The notes under the pieces: model-generated | Told to the model about the DNA's origin: nothing | The model's database searches: none | What the model saw: the letters and a program-made list of their open reading frames with translations, nothing else | Shown here: positions 49,206 to 62,646 of the stretch, in pieces | How the letters are laid out: every line of letters starts with the position of its first letter | How positions within the stretch are numbered: the first letter of the stretch is position 1 | Source of the DNA: Liolophura sinensis | Lineage: Eukaryota; Mollusca; Polyplacophora; Chitonida; Chitonidae | Assembly (NCBI RefSeq): GCF_032854445.1 | Contig: NC_088299.1 | Span: forward strand, 2,147,001 to 2,211,000 | Direction of reading: 5' to 3' | DNA length: 64,000 bases | Translations under genes and position numbers: made by a program

Positions 49206-49520
49206 TAAAGATCAGATAGACGAGCGAGTCTTTCGATGTCCCTCAGATGTTGACCAAACGAAGAGACAGTATTTGTTCACCCACGGGAACTTCGCGCGCC
49301 ACAACCGGAAGCCCGCAGCTTCGCTGCCCATGAGATTTCAGGTGAGAGAGTAATGAGCGGGGAATCACCCGGAGATGTTTACCGTCGGTCGTTTTCACGC
49401 TAACAACAAGTGAGTCGCTTTTTTCGACGACCATCTCGGGGCTCCTTTCCTATTGACAGACAGCCAATGAGTTCGCGATAGACCATTTTGAGGTCAATGA
49501 ACACAAACGTTTTATCCGTC
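49206..49520 (-). pseudogene. coding-like block in D1, decayed in D2 and D3
   Basis: A minus-strand frame (49243-49434, 63 residues) reads VVEKSDSLVVSVKTTDGKHL and later GLPVVAREVPVGEQ. The same region in D2 (57007-57243) keeps LLVVARELPVSEQILSLR but needs frameshifts, and D3 (63457-63740) has stops and a T-rich insertion. Conservation of the residues VVARE[V/L]PV[G/S]EQ is suggestive, but the DNA is equally conserved, so selection is not shown. No family is recognised. Confidence 0.25.
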
Positions 49521-50602
49521 GTAGATTAGTCGTTTTTTCCCTGCACGTAGAGCCTTTTAAATCTGAGTTTTGATGGATAGCTCCGCAGAGTGTTTTGTAA
49601 ACATCCGTGAGTTTCACATTTCCGGGAAATCAAGACGTGTTCCATAACCTGTAATCCATCATTTCACCGACATGGAAAATTTGACCCACGTTTACAGGAG
49701 AGTCAGAGGTACAGAGGCAGACAGACAGTATTAGTTACAAGAGTGAATATATTCTGTTCATTCTTATTAACATCATATTCATATTTAGATGTAGCAAAGT
49801 AGTGTTTGGCCTAATGAGTCGGGCAAGACGGTCATACCCAATCAGACTGACTGACCATATATGACAATAAATAAAACAAACAGGGATTACCAGACTATCA
49901 CGCTTCCAGCAAACATACAGGAGAGGTAACGTTTATGATAGTGGTCAAAGGGAGTCAAATGAAGTCTCGTTAACAAAGACAGCCAAGTGAAGTTTACATT
50001 TACTACAATGCAGAATGAGGGTAGTGAAGTCGTATTTTCGATGGAAAGAAAATAACCTACATATTCGATGCACAGACCGGTGCATTCCCGTGCTCTCGTT
50101 GTTGGCGAGGACTTGATGACACTAAGTGGGCGAGGATGCACCCTGTCTTCATATACCGTTACGTGAAGCAATCCTAAGATATAGAGTTAAACTACAATCA
50201 AAACTATAGTGTTAAACTGACCAGAAAAGGTCTGAAGGGCGAAGAAATACCTTCTAACACCTCTATAAAGGACTTCTGTAAAGGATACAGACAACCGGGA
50301 ATGTATTATACCTTATTAAGGATTCTCAGTGGATCCTGTTTCGTTGTTATTTCCTTTGGAAGCAGTCGGGTAGATGATCTATGGATGTGTGTAGTTATGC
50401 GTATCGAATCACCTCTATTAGCAGCAGGATAGACAAGACAGCGCTTTGAGTAATTTTGGACTAGCTACCTCTTGTTAAATTTCTATTAACATTACTCCAT
50501 TTATTTTACCTAATTCTGGCACGGTGTTAGGGACGTGTAAATTGCTACCATTTATGCATTCATATGAACAATTAAAATTAACTCTGGCATGTAAATTGAC
50601 AA

Positions 50603-50748
50603 GAGGCCATATTTCACCGGTTACGTGTGATCATTTGCCAGCTATCACACTGCCGACGCTACTTTGGTTTTACTCTCTATGTTGTACGTCTGTCACACTG
50701 CCGACGATGCTCTGGTTTTACTTTCTTTGTTGTACGTCTTTAATTATT
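50603..50748. repeat. 48-bp tandem duplication within a dispersed repeat
   Basis: CACACTGCCGACGCTACTTT and CACACTGCCGACGATGCTCT are 48 bp apart, each followed by GGTTTTACT and TTGTACGTCT. The block as a whole matches the single-copy version at 14460-14545. Confidence 0.85.
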
Positions 50749-51199
50749 TAAGACTGGACACTTATAGTAACTCATCCCTTAGGCTATGCATTGGGAATAA
50801 ACACAAGACTGTCCCTAATTACTTTATTATGGTATCATTGTCAAGTTTCTGGGTAGACATCTATGGAATATTGCTCCCATGGGAGAGAATGGCAGGAGAA
50901 AGGTTTTTTTCTGCTTTTCTCTTGTGCCCTAGGGAAAGATATTAAAAAGGGAAATTTGTGCTGATCTTCTAATAGAACGTCAAATATGACAATAAACAAA
51001 ATGTTCCTCCCACATCAATTTTGGTTCCATGTATCGGGCTTCACAATCCAGTTTTAGCATGATAGCCATTACTAAGTCATGTGACACTTCAGATTGCTGG
51101 TTTATTTGTAACCATACCCAGAACCGTACTTTTAACAAATAGGTTTCACGGATTAGTGTTCTAACTTTTGATAAATGCTAAAGTCATTGAATTTGATCA

Positions 51200-51830
51200 T
51201 TTAGTTTCATTTTCCTCCAGCTGCACGAGAGGAGGGTCATGAGTTAAAAAAAGAAATCGAGATGTCCCGGAAGACACAAATCGAGGTTCATTCGCACTTT
51301 TTAAGGCATTATTTCTGGAATATTTTATGGTAACTCCATTTGGGGAGATAATTTTCGAACTTTGGACAATCTGAAGGAAAGTCTGGATCAAGGTACCCGG
51401 TACATCTTCATTGGTCTGTAGTGTAAACTCACAAAGTAGACAGGAAATCCTATTAAAACGGACTTATCTTTTTAAGCTTACTTGCAGTAGAGGATTCCTA
51501 CAAAGGAATTTACATCCAGGACATCTTATCCATGCGTATTCGCTCCCGTGGCGAACATAGCCGAGCCAGTGCCAAGGGACGTCAGTGTAATGGGTGCTTT
51601 ATTTATCCAGTTAGAGGATAAAATCGTGAGATGGAAACGTTATGGGCGACCTTTTTGATAGAATTTTTGGGGCAAATTCCGGTGTTAAGGTTTGGAACTG
51701 GAAGCTGGGTGTTTTTCTTATTCCAACCCACTTTTAATCAGCTGCAGGAAAGAGGTGACATGTGTCTGTCTGCTTGGTCATATGTAGGTTAATGATGTCT
51801 GGGCAGACGGAACAGCCGACTTGTCACAAT
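51200..51830. repeat. module M, copy in unit D1
   Basis: TCATTTTCCTCCAGCTGCAC, GACATCTTATCCATGCG, CCGAGCCAGTGCCAAGGGAC and TTAATGATGTCTGGGCAGAC align with A, B, C and D2. It is more similar to D2 than to A. Confidence 0.75.
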
Positions 51831-54234
51831 TTGTAACAGAGACCTGAGACAGAGCAGAGACATTGCCTTGTTTTAATAAGGCGCATGTATAGCACCGGTC
51901 AAGTACCGTTGACTGTTAGAACTAACGTTGACTTTTGCAAACTCCAATCTATAATTTACTTGTGGAACTTGGTTTATTTAATTTACATCTGACATTGCAT
52001 AAGGAGGCCTTTTGCAAAATCCTAGTTAAATCCATTCTTGAATCTTAATAAGTTCATTACATAGTCTTTAGACCTTAAGTCTCAGCGACCCATATGTAAA
52101 ATGAGTTACCAAATAGTTGGAAAGAACATATACATATAAATCCAGGACATTTCTCCAACCATACATCTGTTATTGTTAAACAACAGCGGCATACATTGCA
52201 TATGATGGTGTCATTAGGGATGTCCCAATCTATGCGTCGAAGCAGAGATTCGGATACCAGCCGTTAACCAATAAGGACGTTCTAGGTCAATAATCGGAGA
52301 GCCAATTCCCAAAACCGACTTATAACGCAAACAATCAAAGAATAAAGAACTAATATGAAGTATGAAAATGGGACGGAATCATGCAAAGAAAAGCGGTCAA
52401 CAGTTTTCGATGATGCTGGGAAAGGTTTGTTCGCAGGCGACTGAGTGAAATCAGTATTGAAATCGTGTACCATGCTAGAATATCAGTTGTCCGTAACAAA
52501 ATTTGTATCTCAGTTGCGCTTTGATTGCAACTGTTCATATATCCAACGTGGCAATCTAATTCAACACGATGAATATACAGTCCCTTACCCCGAGTTTAGC
52601 CGAATTAGACGCAATCATGAAGCAGAGCGACAGAGATTCTGCAGGCTCTGTCCATATTTACTTACAAAAGAATTATGCTCGAGCTCATTGCAAATATTTA
52701 AGAAACTTGGAGTCAAGGTGTTTGATGGAATAACTTGTGACGTTGATTGAAATCGTTTCACAACTGGCAGGATTTAACAAATACTACAAAGTGTGATATG
52801 TACACGCCAAATGCAGAGCGCTTCGGTATATTGCTGTCCAAGTAAGGATAATTTACAATGTCAAAATTGAAACTATCCCTGCTGTCGTAAAATCTGGGAG
52901 AGAGAAAACCGTTTTGGTTTTTGTACAATTAAAGGTCCAGATAAGATGTACCATCTGAAGAGTATGTCGTTTCCTTTAAATCCAGTGAAGGTGGATAAAT
53001 ATCTTTCACAGCCTTTGCTGTATACGGATTGTTTAAATCCAGCAGATCACCAATATACCGTTTATTGAATGCATACTGGGCTCCCTATTCTCCTTCTCTA
53101 GCTGCTTTAACTACTGATGTTACCTTCTATAAGCGGACGGTAAAGCTGCCAAACTGAGGGCGAGTTCGATGTCCGATAATCGATGTTTTGTATTTTGAAC
53201 ATTAATTTTAGCAGAGCCGTGCCTACACGTGGCTGAGCGAGAGAACGTCCCAGATATGACATACGAGGGACCGATTTTTATACCCGTAGAACCGTCTTCA
53301 GCAGAGGAGCTCGGCTTTACGGATGACTTGACAAAGGATTATATTGCCCTATGATAAATGATCGAAGTTCTTCCTTCACCCCATCAGGACATAGTGAAGT
53401 GATGAAGCTGGATATTTGAAGGAGATTTACGTCAATCTTTTGCTTACAATTATCATAAAACCTTCGTCTTATGAGATTCTTCCCATCTCCAGTCGTTCTT
53501 TTTCTCATCATTCATAACCATAGAGATTGACCTAAACCTCGTTCATTAATCTTTGAAGTTAACAATGAATCCACATATCCTTGCATTCTCAATCCCCAAA
53601 TAGTCCAATTTGGATTTGACCTTGAGGGGAAATCCAAACTAAAGTTAGATGAATGATGCACTGATGCATTCTTAAACGCTCAGAATCACACTGGATATGA
53701 GCATAAAATGTTTGGAAATAGGTGGTGGTTACTGGCGATTACCGGGTAATCGTGAGAGCGGCGACTAATTGAGGCATGAAGACCATAACAAAGATGAATT
53801 GAAGCGATGTGAAGCGAGAAATCCCTATGTCTGTGTCGAGCAGTTTCCATGTTTGTTAAGAATTTGAGACGGGGGATAATTCGAGATAGGAAGGTCTTGT
53901 AAGTGGTGATAATAGGGATACATATCTTTTTGCGTTGCGCAAAATGTGTTAACAGAAGATTTACAATTTAGTCAAATTACAAAATGAATATACATCTTTG
54001 TAAATATTGCAGACATACATGAGAGCCCCGATCGTCGTTGTATGATATGTGCCTTTCACATGTAACTGATGCCAGCTGACTTGGAAATTACACCTTTTTT
54101 TTTGGTAAGACGTTCAGAGAGACTTGTTGTTTTTATCAACATGATGCGCATTCGATTTAAAGGACAGCATAGTTTTCCGCATGTTTTCTCCCCTCCAGGG
54201 GATTATTTTCCTAAAGAGAGTGCTCTTCTTTTTT

Positions 54235-54342
54235 TGTTTATTTATTTGACTTATGTTTTACGCCCTACTCAAGAATATTTTGCATTATGGTGGGAGAAAA
54301 CCAGGGAGAGTCCGAGGAGAACATACGATCATCCCCAGGGAG
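54235..54342 (-). mobile_element. V-SINE-like SINE fragment, only in D2
   Basis: TTTATTTATTTGAC, CGCCCTACTCAAGAATATTT, GCATTATGGTGGGAGAAAAC and CGATCATCCCCAGG mark the 3' half. D1 (about 46805) and D3 (about 61462) have no insertion at the sister place. Confidence 0.8.
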
Positions 54343-57004
54343 AGGGCTTTGGGTTAAAAACTATTGGTGAAAAGGCAGTAATCACGCCATTCATCTGAAT
54401 TTATCAACATTTAAGTCTTATCTTACACATGCATTTGTTTAATCAATATAAACACAGAAATCCTGGAATAAAATGGAAGTATAACCTTAATAAGGATATA
54501 AGTCTTATGGAGTTGGTTCTTCATGGTAGGCACCGTGGGAAACCTTAGTGTTTTGAAGTGGGAAGTTGAAATACAAACGTGAAAGAAAGAAGATTAATCG
54601 GGTGAGAAAAAATAGCGGTTGAAAAACAAATGAAGCATCTAAATGTACCGCCATAAGCTAAACCGAAATTCGATTTTCCCAAGAACCTTAAATGTAAACA
54701 GCAATCAGTTATTTATACCAATTTAGGTGGAGAAGCCGAGTGAAAGGGCTAATGGACTAGGGACCAGGCTTTCTTACACGAAATTATTAATTGTACTTCT
54801 ACGAGAGAGCGTGACCTCTCTATTTCCTTTGTTAGCGGGGATTCGTTAAGCTGACGTGCTAAAGTCATTTTCAGTTTCCATTCTCCTGGTTACTTGGCTG
54901 AACAGTTTGTACTGGTCAGGATATCTGTCATTTACCAGTCTAGTGTCGCTGCATCCAGGATTTACTTTTATGGCTGTGCGGATTTAAAAGGGCTCTGACA
55001 ATGAAGTGAACTAAATCTAACGACTATCTACCTCTGAGTTGCTGGCGATGTAAGTATTAGGCCATGGTACAAGCCAATACATTGAACAGATCACCCAAGA
55101 GAAAATTACTGGAATGAGGAAATCAAAGGAAAAGAGCTTCGGCGATGTATTATGACAAAAAACACATTGTAGATAAATCTGACCTGTAATGAATGTAAAG
55201 GGCAAAAACAAATATGTCTGAAAAAAAGTTACATCAAAGTGAACAAGACATGAGAAAACAACAAGCAAAGTACAAATATAAATCTCTTGGAGCAATTTAC
55301 TCAACCTCATTTTTAACATGTAAGTTCTCATTTAATACAAAGTGGTACCTTTACTGATCCACTCCCACACTTCACTGGCACAGATCAGATAATATTAGAC
55401 GTACAGCTATACATGGTTTGTTTCCATGTTTGCGTTGCATTTAATGTGGTTCTCCACTTTCAACAACATATCTCTTTCCTTAGTATATTTTAAAGTACTC
55501 CCTCAGTGTTACGCCATGTCGAATTCATTGGACTTGAAACGCCCCTCCAATCACAGTGCACTGTCACCAGACACGACACCCTCTCACCGTACACAGGATC
55601 TAGCTTGTCCAGCACAATAAACCTGTTCCTATATGCCAGCACCAAACCAAGAAATGCTAAATCTGCCGGGCTTAGTCTTAGACACTTCGCTTGCGAGGCC
55701 GGTGCTCATAATTTCTTGTCACAACGGTCCGTTCAAATTTAGATTCCCTGTGCTTAGAAACACTTTGGTTAAGATTATTGCAGGTAAACCTTGGAATTAT
55801 ATTTATATATATATAGTAACCTTGGAATTATATATAGATAGTAGAGGGCGGAATTAGATGGTGGTACGTAAAGATCGTTACATTCTACGAAATTCAGTCC
55901 GAGAACACGATGCAGGGGCATTCAGATCTCCATATCTCAGAGAATAATAAATTGGGAGCCAATGTCTTTGCAAACGTGATGAAGTTTATTTCCGACAAGA
56001 ACGTAACGACAGAACGAACGGAGGGTTTAGTTACCCAACAATCCTTGGGAAAACAACTTCCATGAAAAAGTGTCGAAGACAGGTGACATTTTGTCGACAA
56101 CAAAAATACTAAAAGTTCACAGTCCTAAATCGGTGGACCGAAGTTGTCATCACGCTGTAAAAGGGCAACTCATTAGGGTTAACACTCTGAACAAACACAT
56201 TCCACTTCCCTGTTTGCTTTCGCTAACATGCCAATGCGGAAGTTTAAACCTATCACTCTTGGAGACGTGCTGTAAAGAAAAAGAAAAAGACCTAGTCTTT
56301 GGCAGCACTTCAAACGATGAGCATTGCCCAAATTCAGCAAGTGGTTATTGGAACATTTCTACAGGGCTACCATTTGGTTAAATTGACATTTGGGTAAACT
56401 TACACGTGGGCGTTGTGGAGAAAACAGACACCCTGTGTTTAACCACAACATAGTGATTTAGAAGCCAGGAATAAATCCTGGTATGTAGGAAGGACACAGA
56501 CAAATGATTTATCTGTGTGGGTAGCGATAATGGTAATATAAACTGTTACGAGGGTGGGGTCATTCGTAGCTTGCTGAGAGGATGGAGAAATCTGCATGCA
56601 ATAGATCCACAAGTAAAATTCCCATTTTCTCTCTGGCTGAAATACATCAACGGAACATAAGTTGAATAGTAGCACTGGGTTAAGTTTGTGTGAGAATGCG
56701 CCTAGAAATTACTAGTTCATAAATCAAAGATACTAAATAGCAAAAAAATCTAAGGTTCCAGAATATATCTTGCAGGAAAAAAGAAAAAGTATTCCCCTTC
56801 TTTGTGTGTAAGATAATGTGTAATCACTCATGCTTGACGGTTATTTCGTTTTTATATCAACAGTAGATAACCTAGTCTGTGTAAGTCACGCTTCTCCGAA
56901 AGGGGATTGAGGTATCCTAAACACATTTGACAACTTGCATCAGTAGTGTAAGTCTTTATACATAGCTCGTTAACTGCAGTGACTGGGATGATGAACTGTT
57001 CAGA

Positions 57005-57330
57005 GGTCAGATAGAAAAGCGAGTCGTTCGATGTCGATCAGATGATGACCAACGAAGAGACAGTATTTGTTCAGATACAGGGAGTTCGCGCGCCACAACC
57101 AGAAGGCCGAAGCTCTGCTGTCCACGGGATTTTGGACGAGTGTAATGAGTGCGGATATCACCGAAAGATGTTCCTTCACACTGACAACGGCAGAGTCTTT
57201 TTCCATCGACGATCATCTCGGGGCTCCTTCCAGTGACAGACAACCAGTGAGCTCGCGATGGACTATTTTGGGATCAATGAAGAAAAAGACTTTTTCTGTC
57301 GGTGCTTCACACGTGGCTTTTCAAATCTGA
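57005..57330 (-). pseudogene. coding-like block in D2 (sister of 49.2 kb)
   Basis: Aligned with 49206-49520 in D1. The minus frame keeps FGLLVVARELPVSEQ but loses the upstream frame through indels. A plus-strand 87-codon frame over the same DNA (57067-57330) begins with a non-conserved start and is probably incidental. Confidence 0.25.
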
Positions 57331-58937
57331 GGTTTGAGCCCTGGAGTGGATTCAACTTTTCTGGCAAATTAAGACATGTAACGCACTGGAATGTAAGGCA
57401 ATGACACACGTTCAGGAATGGATTTTAAACGTTCCAAAGCTCAAGATATTTACTTACTTTATAGTCCATCATTTAACTCATTAGAAAATTTGCAGAATCT
57501 GTTATGTTTTACAGGAGAGAAAGAGGAGAGCCTCGTTTACAAGAATGAATATTATCTGTCCCATTAACATGACTTTTATCTTAAGATGTAACAGAGAAAT
57601 CTTTACTAGGACAACCGTCTTTAAACGGCGTAGGGCAAAATTATCATAGAAATTATACGATATTATTAATTATTATTTGTGACTGATCCTATGTGACATA
57701 AAAATAAGAGATCACCAACCAATATCACACTTCCAGCAATAATCTGGGAGACCTATAATGTTCACTATAATGGTCAGACCGAGGCTGAATAAAAGTTGCA
57801 GATGTAAAGTTACAAACAAGAAGAAAAGACAGACTATGCTGCAGGCTTCGATACTGTGTCGTTCTGAGAAGCAGGAATCAGCGGAATACGACACGCACTT
57901 TTTGCGAGATGTCGCAGCTGTTGGGATTTTTTGAAATGAGCTTGAAGTCGTAAACTCACAAGGATATTACTTTTACTTATACAGCATTTGTCAGGGTTAT
58001 GTGTCAAGGAAATCGCACATCATTAGGTGGCTGAAAATCCTCCTGGCTTAAGGCCACATTTAAGTCGTTTTGCAGCCTTCAGCCCTTGCTTTCACTGTTC
58101 GCGAGGTCTTGGTGACAGTAAGTGGGCAAGGATACTCGTGTGTCTTAGACAAAGATATTACCTACAACTCTACGTCACACTTGGGAAATTTAGCAAGTAA
58201 CTTGCCAAATGTCTGTCGTTGACGCCAGGCATTCTGTTTTGCTACACACATAAGAGGGACCGCCAGCATATACCCTTGTGTGAAACATTCTTGACTATGC
58301 AGTTACACCACGAACAAATAAATAATTTGTCAAAGTCATTATCTGTACAAAACCTTTCGAAGATATGTCCAGAAAAAGCCTGAGGGGCAAAGGAACACCG
58401 GCTAATACCGCTACACATGATACCTCAGTCTGTGAAGGCAAACCGTCCGGAATGCATAATGCCTTTATGAAAGCTAGAAGCACAAAAAACTATTTCTTCT
58501 TGTCATTCCGGCTTCTATGAAAAATTGTCAAGTACGTTATATCAAATCTGCCTACAAGGAGCAGGACTACACTGTACTGTTATAGTTACTCTGACCCCTT
58601 AGGCTATGCATTGGGAATACACAAGACTGTCCCCTGTTACTTCATTATACCATCATTGTCAAGTCTCTACCCAGACGCCTATTGAATGTTGCTCCAATGG
58701 GAAAGACTGACAGGAGAAAGATTTTTTGTGGTTCTCTATTATGCCATAGGGAAAAGCATTCGGAAGGAACTCGAGCTGTTCTTCTGATAAAATGTGAAGT
58801 TGGATAATGGGCATTGGTTTTTATCTCGCACCCATTTTGATTTTATATATCTATCTTCATAATAATATTTCATCATAAAAACCCTGCCATGACATCTCAT
58901 CGATCAAATATAATTGGTTGATTTAATTGTATTTATG

Positions 58938-59165
58938 TGGGGTTTGGTTTTAACGTTGCACGTAACACTTTTGATGTGAGGAGTCATTAGGTGTGCGAGG
59001 GACAAGTCTATGCCACCAAAGTGCTACAGCCACTCAAGTATCATGTCGAATTCACCAGGTATGACACTCCACCCAGTGACATTATACTGACACCACGCCA
59101 GCCAGTTCGGTTTTCTTACTCTAACCCCTCAATGTTCAGTGATAAGCGATGTGTAACAATAATGT
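58938..59165 (-). mobile_element. third-type SINE, 3' part, only in D2
   Basis: GGGGTTTGGTTTTAACGTTG, GGAGTCATTAGGTGTGCGAG, GACACTCCACCCAGTGACAT and CAATGTTCAGTGATAAGCG align with 7225-7490 and, in the last part, with the second-type centre. The tRNA head is not visible. D1 has no such insertion between 51080 and 51180. Confidence 0.65.
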
Positions 59166-59239
59166 GATACGTTTTTCTCAGATTACTATGCTATATTTTG
59201 ATAAATCTTGAGGACTTGCGGGCTTTTCCTCTTCTTTCT

Positions 59240-59920
59240 ACTCTCCTTTAATTGCACGAGGTGGTGGTGATTTGCTAAAAAAGCAACAATCGAAAAACAA
59301 ATCACCCCAATTTACCTGATGGGTAGAGGGATAGAACCGTTACGTGCGGGTGTTGTATATTTTTAGTCGGCGAGTTTTCCAAGCCTCGCACATATAATAA
59401 CAGAAACAGACTCGACGCTTAAGCAGCACTTTTTAGAGCATTACCTCTGGAATTATTTTTGCGTAATTCCCTTTGGAGATGCTGTCTTCGAACTTTGGAC
59501 AGCCTGAAGAAAAGCCTGGATCAAGGTGCCCCATACATCTTCATTGGTCTGTGGTGTAAACTCATGGTGACAAAGTCGATAGGAAATCCTATCAAAATGG
59601 ACATATCTATTTAGCTTACTTGAAGTGGAGATTTCCTATTAAAGATTTTAGGTAAAGAAAATCTTATCCATAAAGATTCGTTCCCCTGGCTAAATATAGC
59701 CGAGCCAGTGCCAAGAGGCGTCGCTGTAGTCGCTGGTTTATTCATCCAGTTAGAGGGAAAAATCGTGAGATGGAAACATTATGGGCGATCTTTTTGTTGG
59801 AGAATTGCACAGATTCCAATATGAAGGCTCTCACTTTGCAGACTTCTGCTAATGAGCTGCAAGAACACGATGACAGTTGTCCGTTCCCTCTTGGTCATAT
59901 GTAGGCTAATGGTTCTAAGA
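59240..59920. repeat. module M, copy in unit D2
   Basis: TTAATTGCACGAGG, GTTACGTGCGGGTGTTGTAT, GCGTAATTCCCTTTGGAGA and CCGAGCCAGTGCCAAGAGGC align with D1 and more distantly with A-C. Confidence 0.75.
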
Positions 59921-62567
59921 CAGATGTTACAAACTGAAGTGATCCGCATGTGGCAAAACCCACGTAGGGCCGAGCCACAACAAAGGCATTCAGATGTCTT
60001 AATTAAGCACGTATGTAACACTGCTGATGTACAGTCACTTACAACAAGCTACCAAAACGACCGATGTAGTGCAGCGCAAGCGTTGTCCCCTGTGTAAGGA
60101 AGCTTCGAATCAAGCTGTAGCCATTGTGCAGGAATACATGCCCCCCCCACCCTCGCTAATAATCAAAATGAAACTCTCACACTCCTAGTTAAATTCATTA
60201 GTAACATATTTTTGTCTTTACGTACAATGGCACAATCGTTTTTTTTTTTCACTATCACGTTTGTAAATAGAGTAAACTAAATCATAGTAGCCAAACGATT
60301 TCTCCAACCACGCATCTGTGGCCTTGTACTCTTGCTCAACCACAGATATTATCTACAACTGACGAACAGTAAAGCTGCCAAACTATGGGCGAGGTGGATG
60401 TCTAATTAATCGATCTTTTGTGTTTTGGACGTTATTTTTGGCATGTTTGTGCCTATTATTCCCTATCTACCCTAACTAATTACATTAAATAGTCATCACT
60501 ACAGGTAACTGAGCGAGGGAAAGACGGCTTGATGGCACACGAGGGACAGCAATCTGTTTTCCCATAGAACTTCGTCTTTAGCAAAGGAGCTCAGCTTTAC
60601 GGATGACTTGACGAAGGCTTATTTTGCCCGCTGATAAATGAATGACGTTCTTCTTTCACCCCATCAGGACACAGCCGAATAATGATGCTGGATATTTGAA
60701 GGCGGTTTGCGCCGATCGGTCTCTCACAATTACTCTGAAACCCACTTCTTAACAGACCTTGCCTCCTTGCCCTCTCAAGCGTTCATTTTACTTACCATTC
60801 ATAACTATAGAGATTGAACCTTTGTCCATGGTGCGAGCCGCTTTGAGGTTGATCACTGGTCGATTCTCAAACATTCCAATTTGAATTTGACTTCAGGGGA
60901 AATACAACTAAAGTTTATAAATCACACCACTTATGCTTTTTCTAAAACTGAAAATCAGAATGGACATGAGCATAATATGTTTGGACATGGGTGGGTTTGC
61001 ATTCGGTGACCAGGTAATGTGAGAGTGGCGATGTAGTCGGGGATGAAGACAATAACGTGGGAGATATGTAATGACGTGAAGGAAGAAATTTCTGTGTTTT
61101 CGCTGAGCAGTTTTCATGTCCTAAACCGTTAACAATATGGTGAGAGGAGAGGGGAGGTAGGAGAGAGGAACTTGCGGTTGCGTTGCTGAAAATGTGGTTA
61201 CACAACAAAAAGGGACATTAATATCCATCGTTGTGAACATACGTGAATGCCCAACAAGCTCAGCAAGCACGTGCCTTCGGTGTTCAATCTGAAGCTTTAT
61301 CCGATGGTAAATTAATGAAAAATTCTATTTTTTCGGTGAGAGATTCAGAGAGGCTCACTGATTTTTTTTCTATTTGAGATGCACTGGATTTAAAGGAAAG
61401 CACAATTTCCAAGATGTTTACTTCACTCCAGGGAATTATTTCAATTAAAAGAGTGCTTTTGTTGTATTGATAGCCACTGGCAAATAGTGGTCAGTGAATT
61501 CACCTGAAATTATTAAAAATTGACCTGTTATTTTACGGATCGCATTTTTTTTTACTATTAAGTAAAACTCCTGGAAAAAAACGAAAGTATAATCTTAAAG
61601 TAAGGCAAGTATTTAGCCTTAAAGTTATGAAGGTGGTTCTTCATGGCACCGTTGACAGTCTTACTGCTTTGGTACTGGAAGGTGGAAATAAAAAAACTGA
61701 AAGAAAAAATAAAAATCGGATGACAAAAACCAACCCGTTGAACAACCAATGAAAGGTCCGAATAATCGACTATAAGCAACCGAAATTCGATATTCCTGTA
61801 CGCGAGAAAGCACAAAAAAGCTTAAATATCAATAGTAACCAGTCACAGTGACCATCTGAGGAGCAGTTTGGAGAGGCTTGCACTAAAATTGTGAGGGTTG
61901 AGAGCGGTGTGAAGGAGGGAATGAACTAGGAAGCCAGTATTTTTGACACGAAATCATTAATTGTACTTCTACGAGGGAGTGTGACCTGAAGACTCAGACT
62001 GCGCGTTCAGGCTTCGGGAGATACCGGCAATTTAAGAGTCACTTATTTGGAAGACATTAAAAGACCTGTCTAGAACCGCCACGTGGACATCTCCATTTCC
62101 TTTGTTAGCGGGGATTCATTAAGCCGATGTACTGAAGCCATTCTCATTTACGAGTCTCTCCCGTAACTTGTGTGAACAGTTTGTGCGGGCCAGTACATTT
62201 GTCATTTGCCAGTCTAGGATCGCCGTATCCAGGATTTACTTTTATTGCCGTGCGGGATTAAAACAGCTCTGACAATGAAGTCAGCTTCTAACATCTAGTG
62301 AATGTTTACCGCAAATAGTAGATCAGGGTACAGGTAAACACATTGACCTGATAGCCTTGAAGACCTAATGGGAAGAGAAATTACCGAAAAAAGTATAACA
62401 GCCACGTAAATGACAATAACAAAGTGACAAAACCGTACTATTAATAAATCTTACAAATACTGGATGTACACATGCATAAACGACAAAACACACATCAAAT
62501 GTTATCAAAACGTGAAAAAAGTCAATATTATGATGGCGTACAACTATCTACTCAGCGATTTCCACGA

Positions 62568-62646
62568 CCCATACGCAGGTGGCTGGAAGACCTTCACATG
62601 TAGGGCCGGAGATGAAGCCAGTAAGAGTTGTACCTCAACCTGGGAA
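62568..62646 (-). mobile_element. V-SINE-like SINE fragment, only in D3
   Basis: ACGCAGGTGGCTGGAAGACC, TTCACATGTAGGGCCGGAGA and TGAAGCCAGTAAGAGTTGTA match the core/head boundary. Both ends are missing. D1 near 48700 continues without it after CAGCGATTT. Confidence 0.7.

Larger units (their letters stand above)
46321..53790. repeat. segmental duplication unit D1, about 7.5 kb
   Basis: Collinear with D2 and, for its first part, D3. Anchors D1/D2/D3: GCGAGAAAT region 46413/53817/61083; GGAAAGCACAG-type region 46753/54162/61396; CACGAAATTAT region 48122/54778/61949; CTCCATTTTCTTTGTTAG region 48279/54820/62089; GCGCGCCACAACC region 49296/57087/63517. D1/D2 only: AGGCTATGCATTGGGAATA at 50780/58601; module M at 51200/59240; CTTTACGGATGACTTGACAA at 53313/60595. 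D1 alone carries two second-type SINEs. It also holds the 53 kb segment that has a dispersed copy at 3.5 kb. No intact gene is recognised. Confidence 0.8.
53791..61050. repeat. segmental duplication unit D2, about 7.3 kb
   Basis: Direct repeat of D1 with the anchors given there. D2 alone carries a main-type SINE fragment at 54235-54342 and a third-type SINE at 58938-59165. It ends with the same block that closes D1 (ACCCCATCAGGACA at 53378 and 60658). Candidate frames in it are short and without recognised domains. Confidence 0.8.

Noticed and set aside
54069-54398. 109-codon plus frame
   Set aside because: It runs into a SINE fragment, and there is no conservation in D1 or D3.
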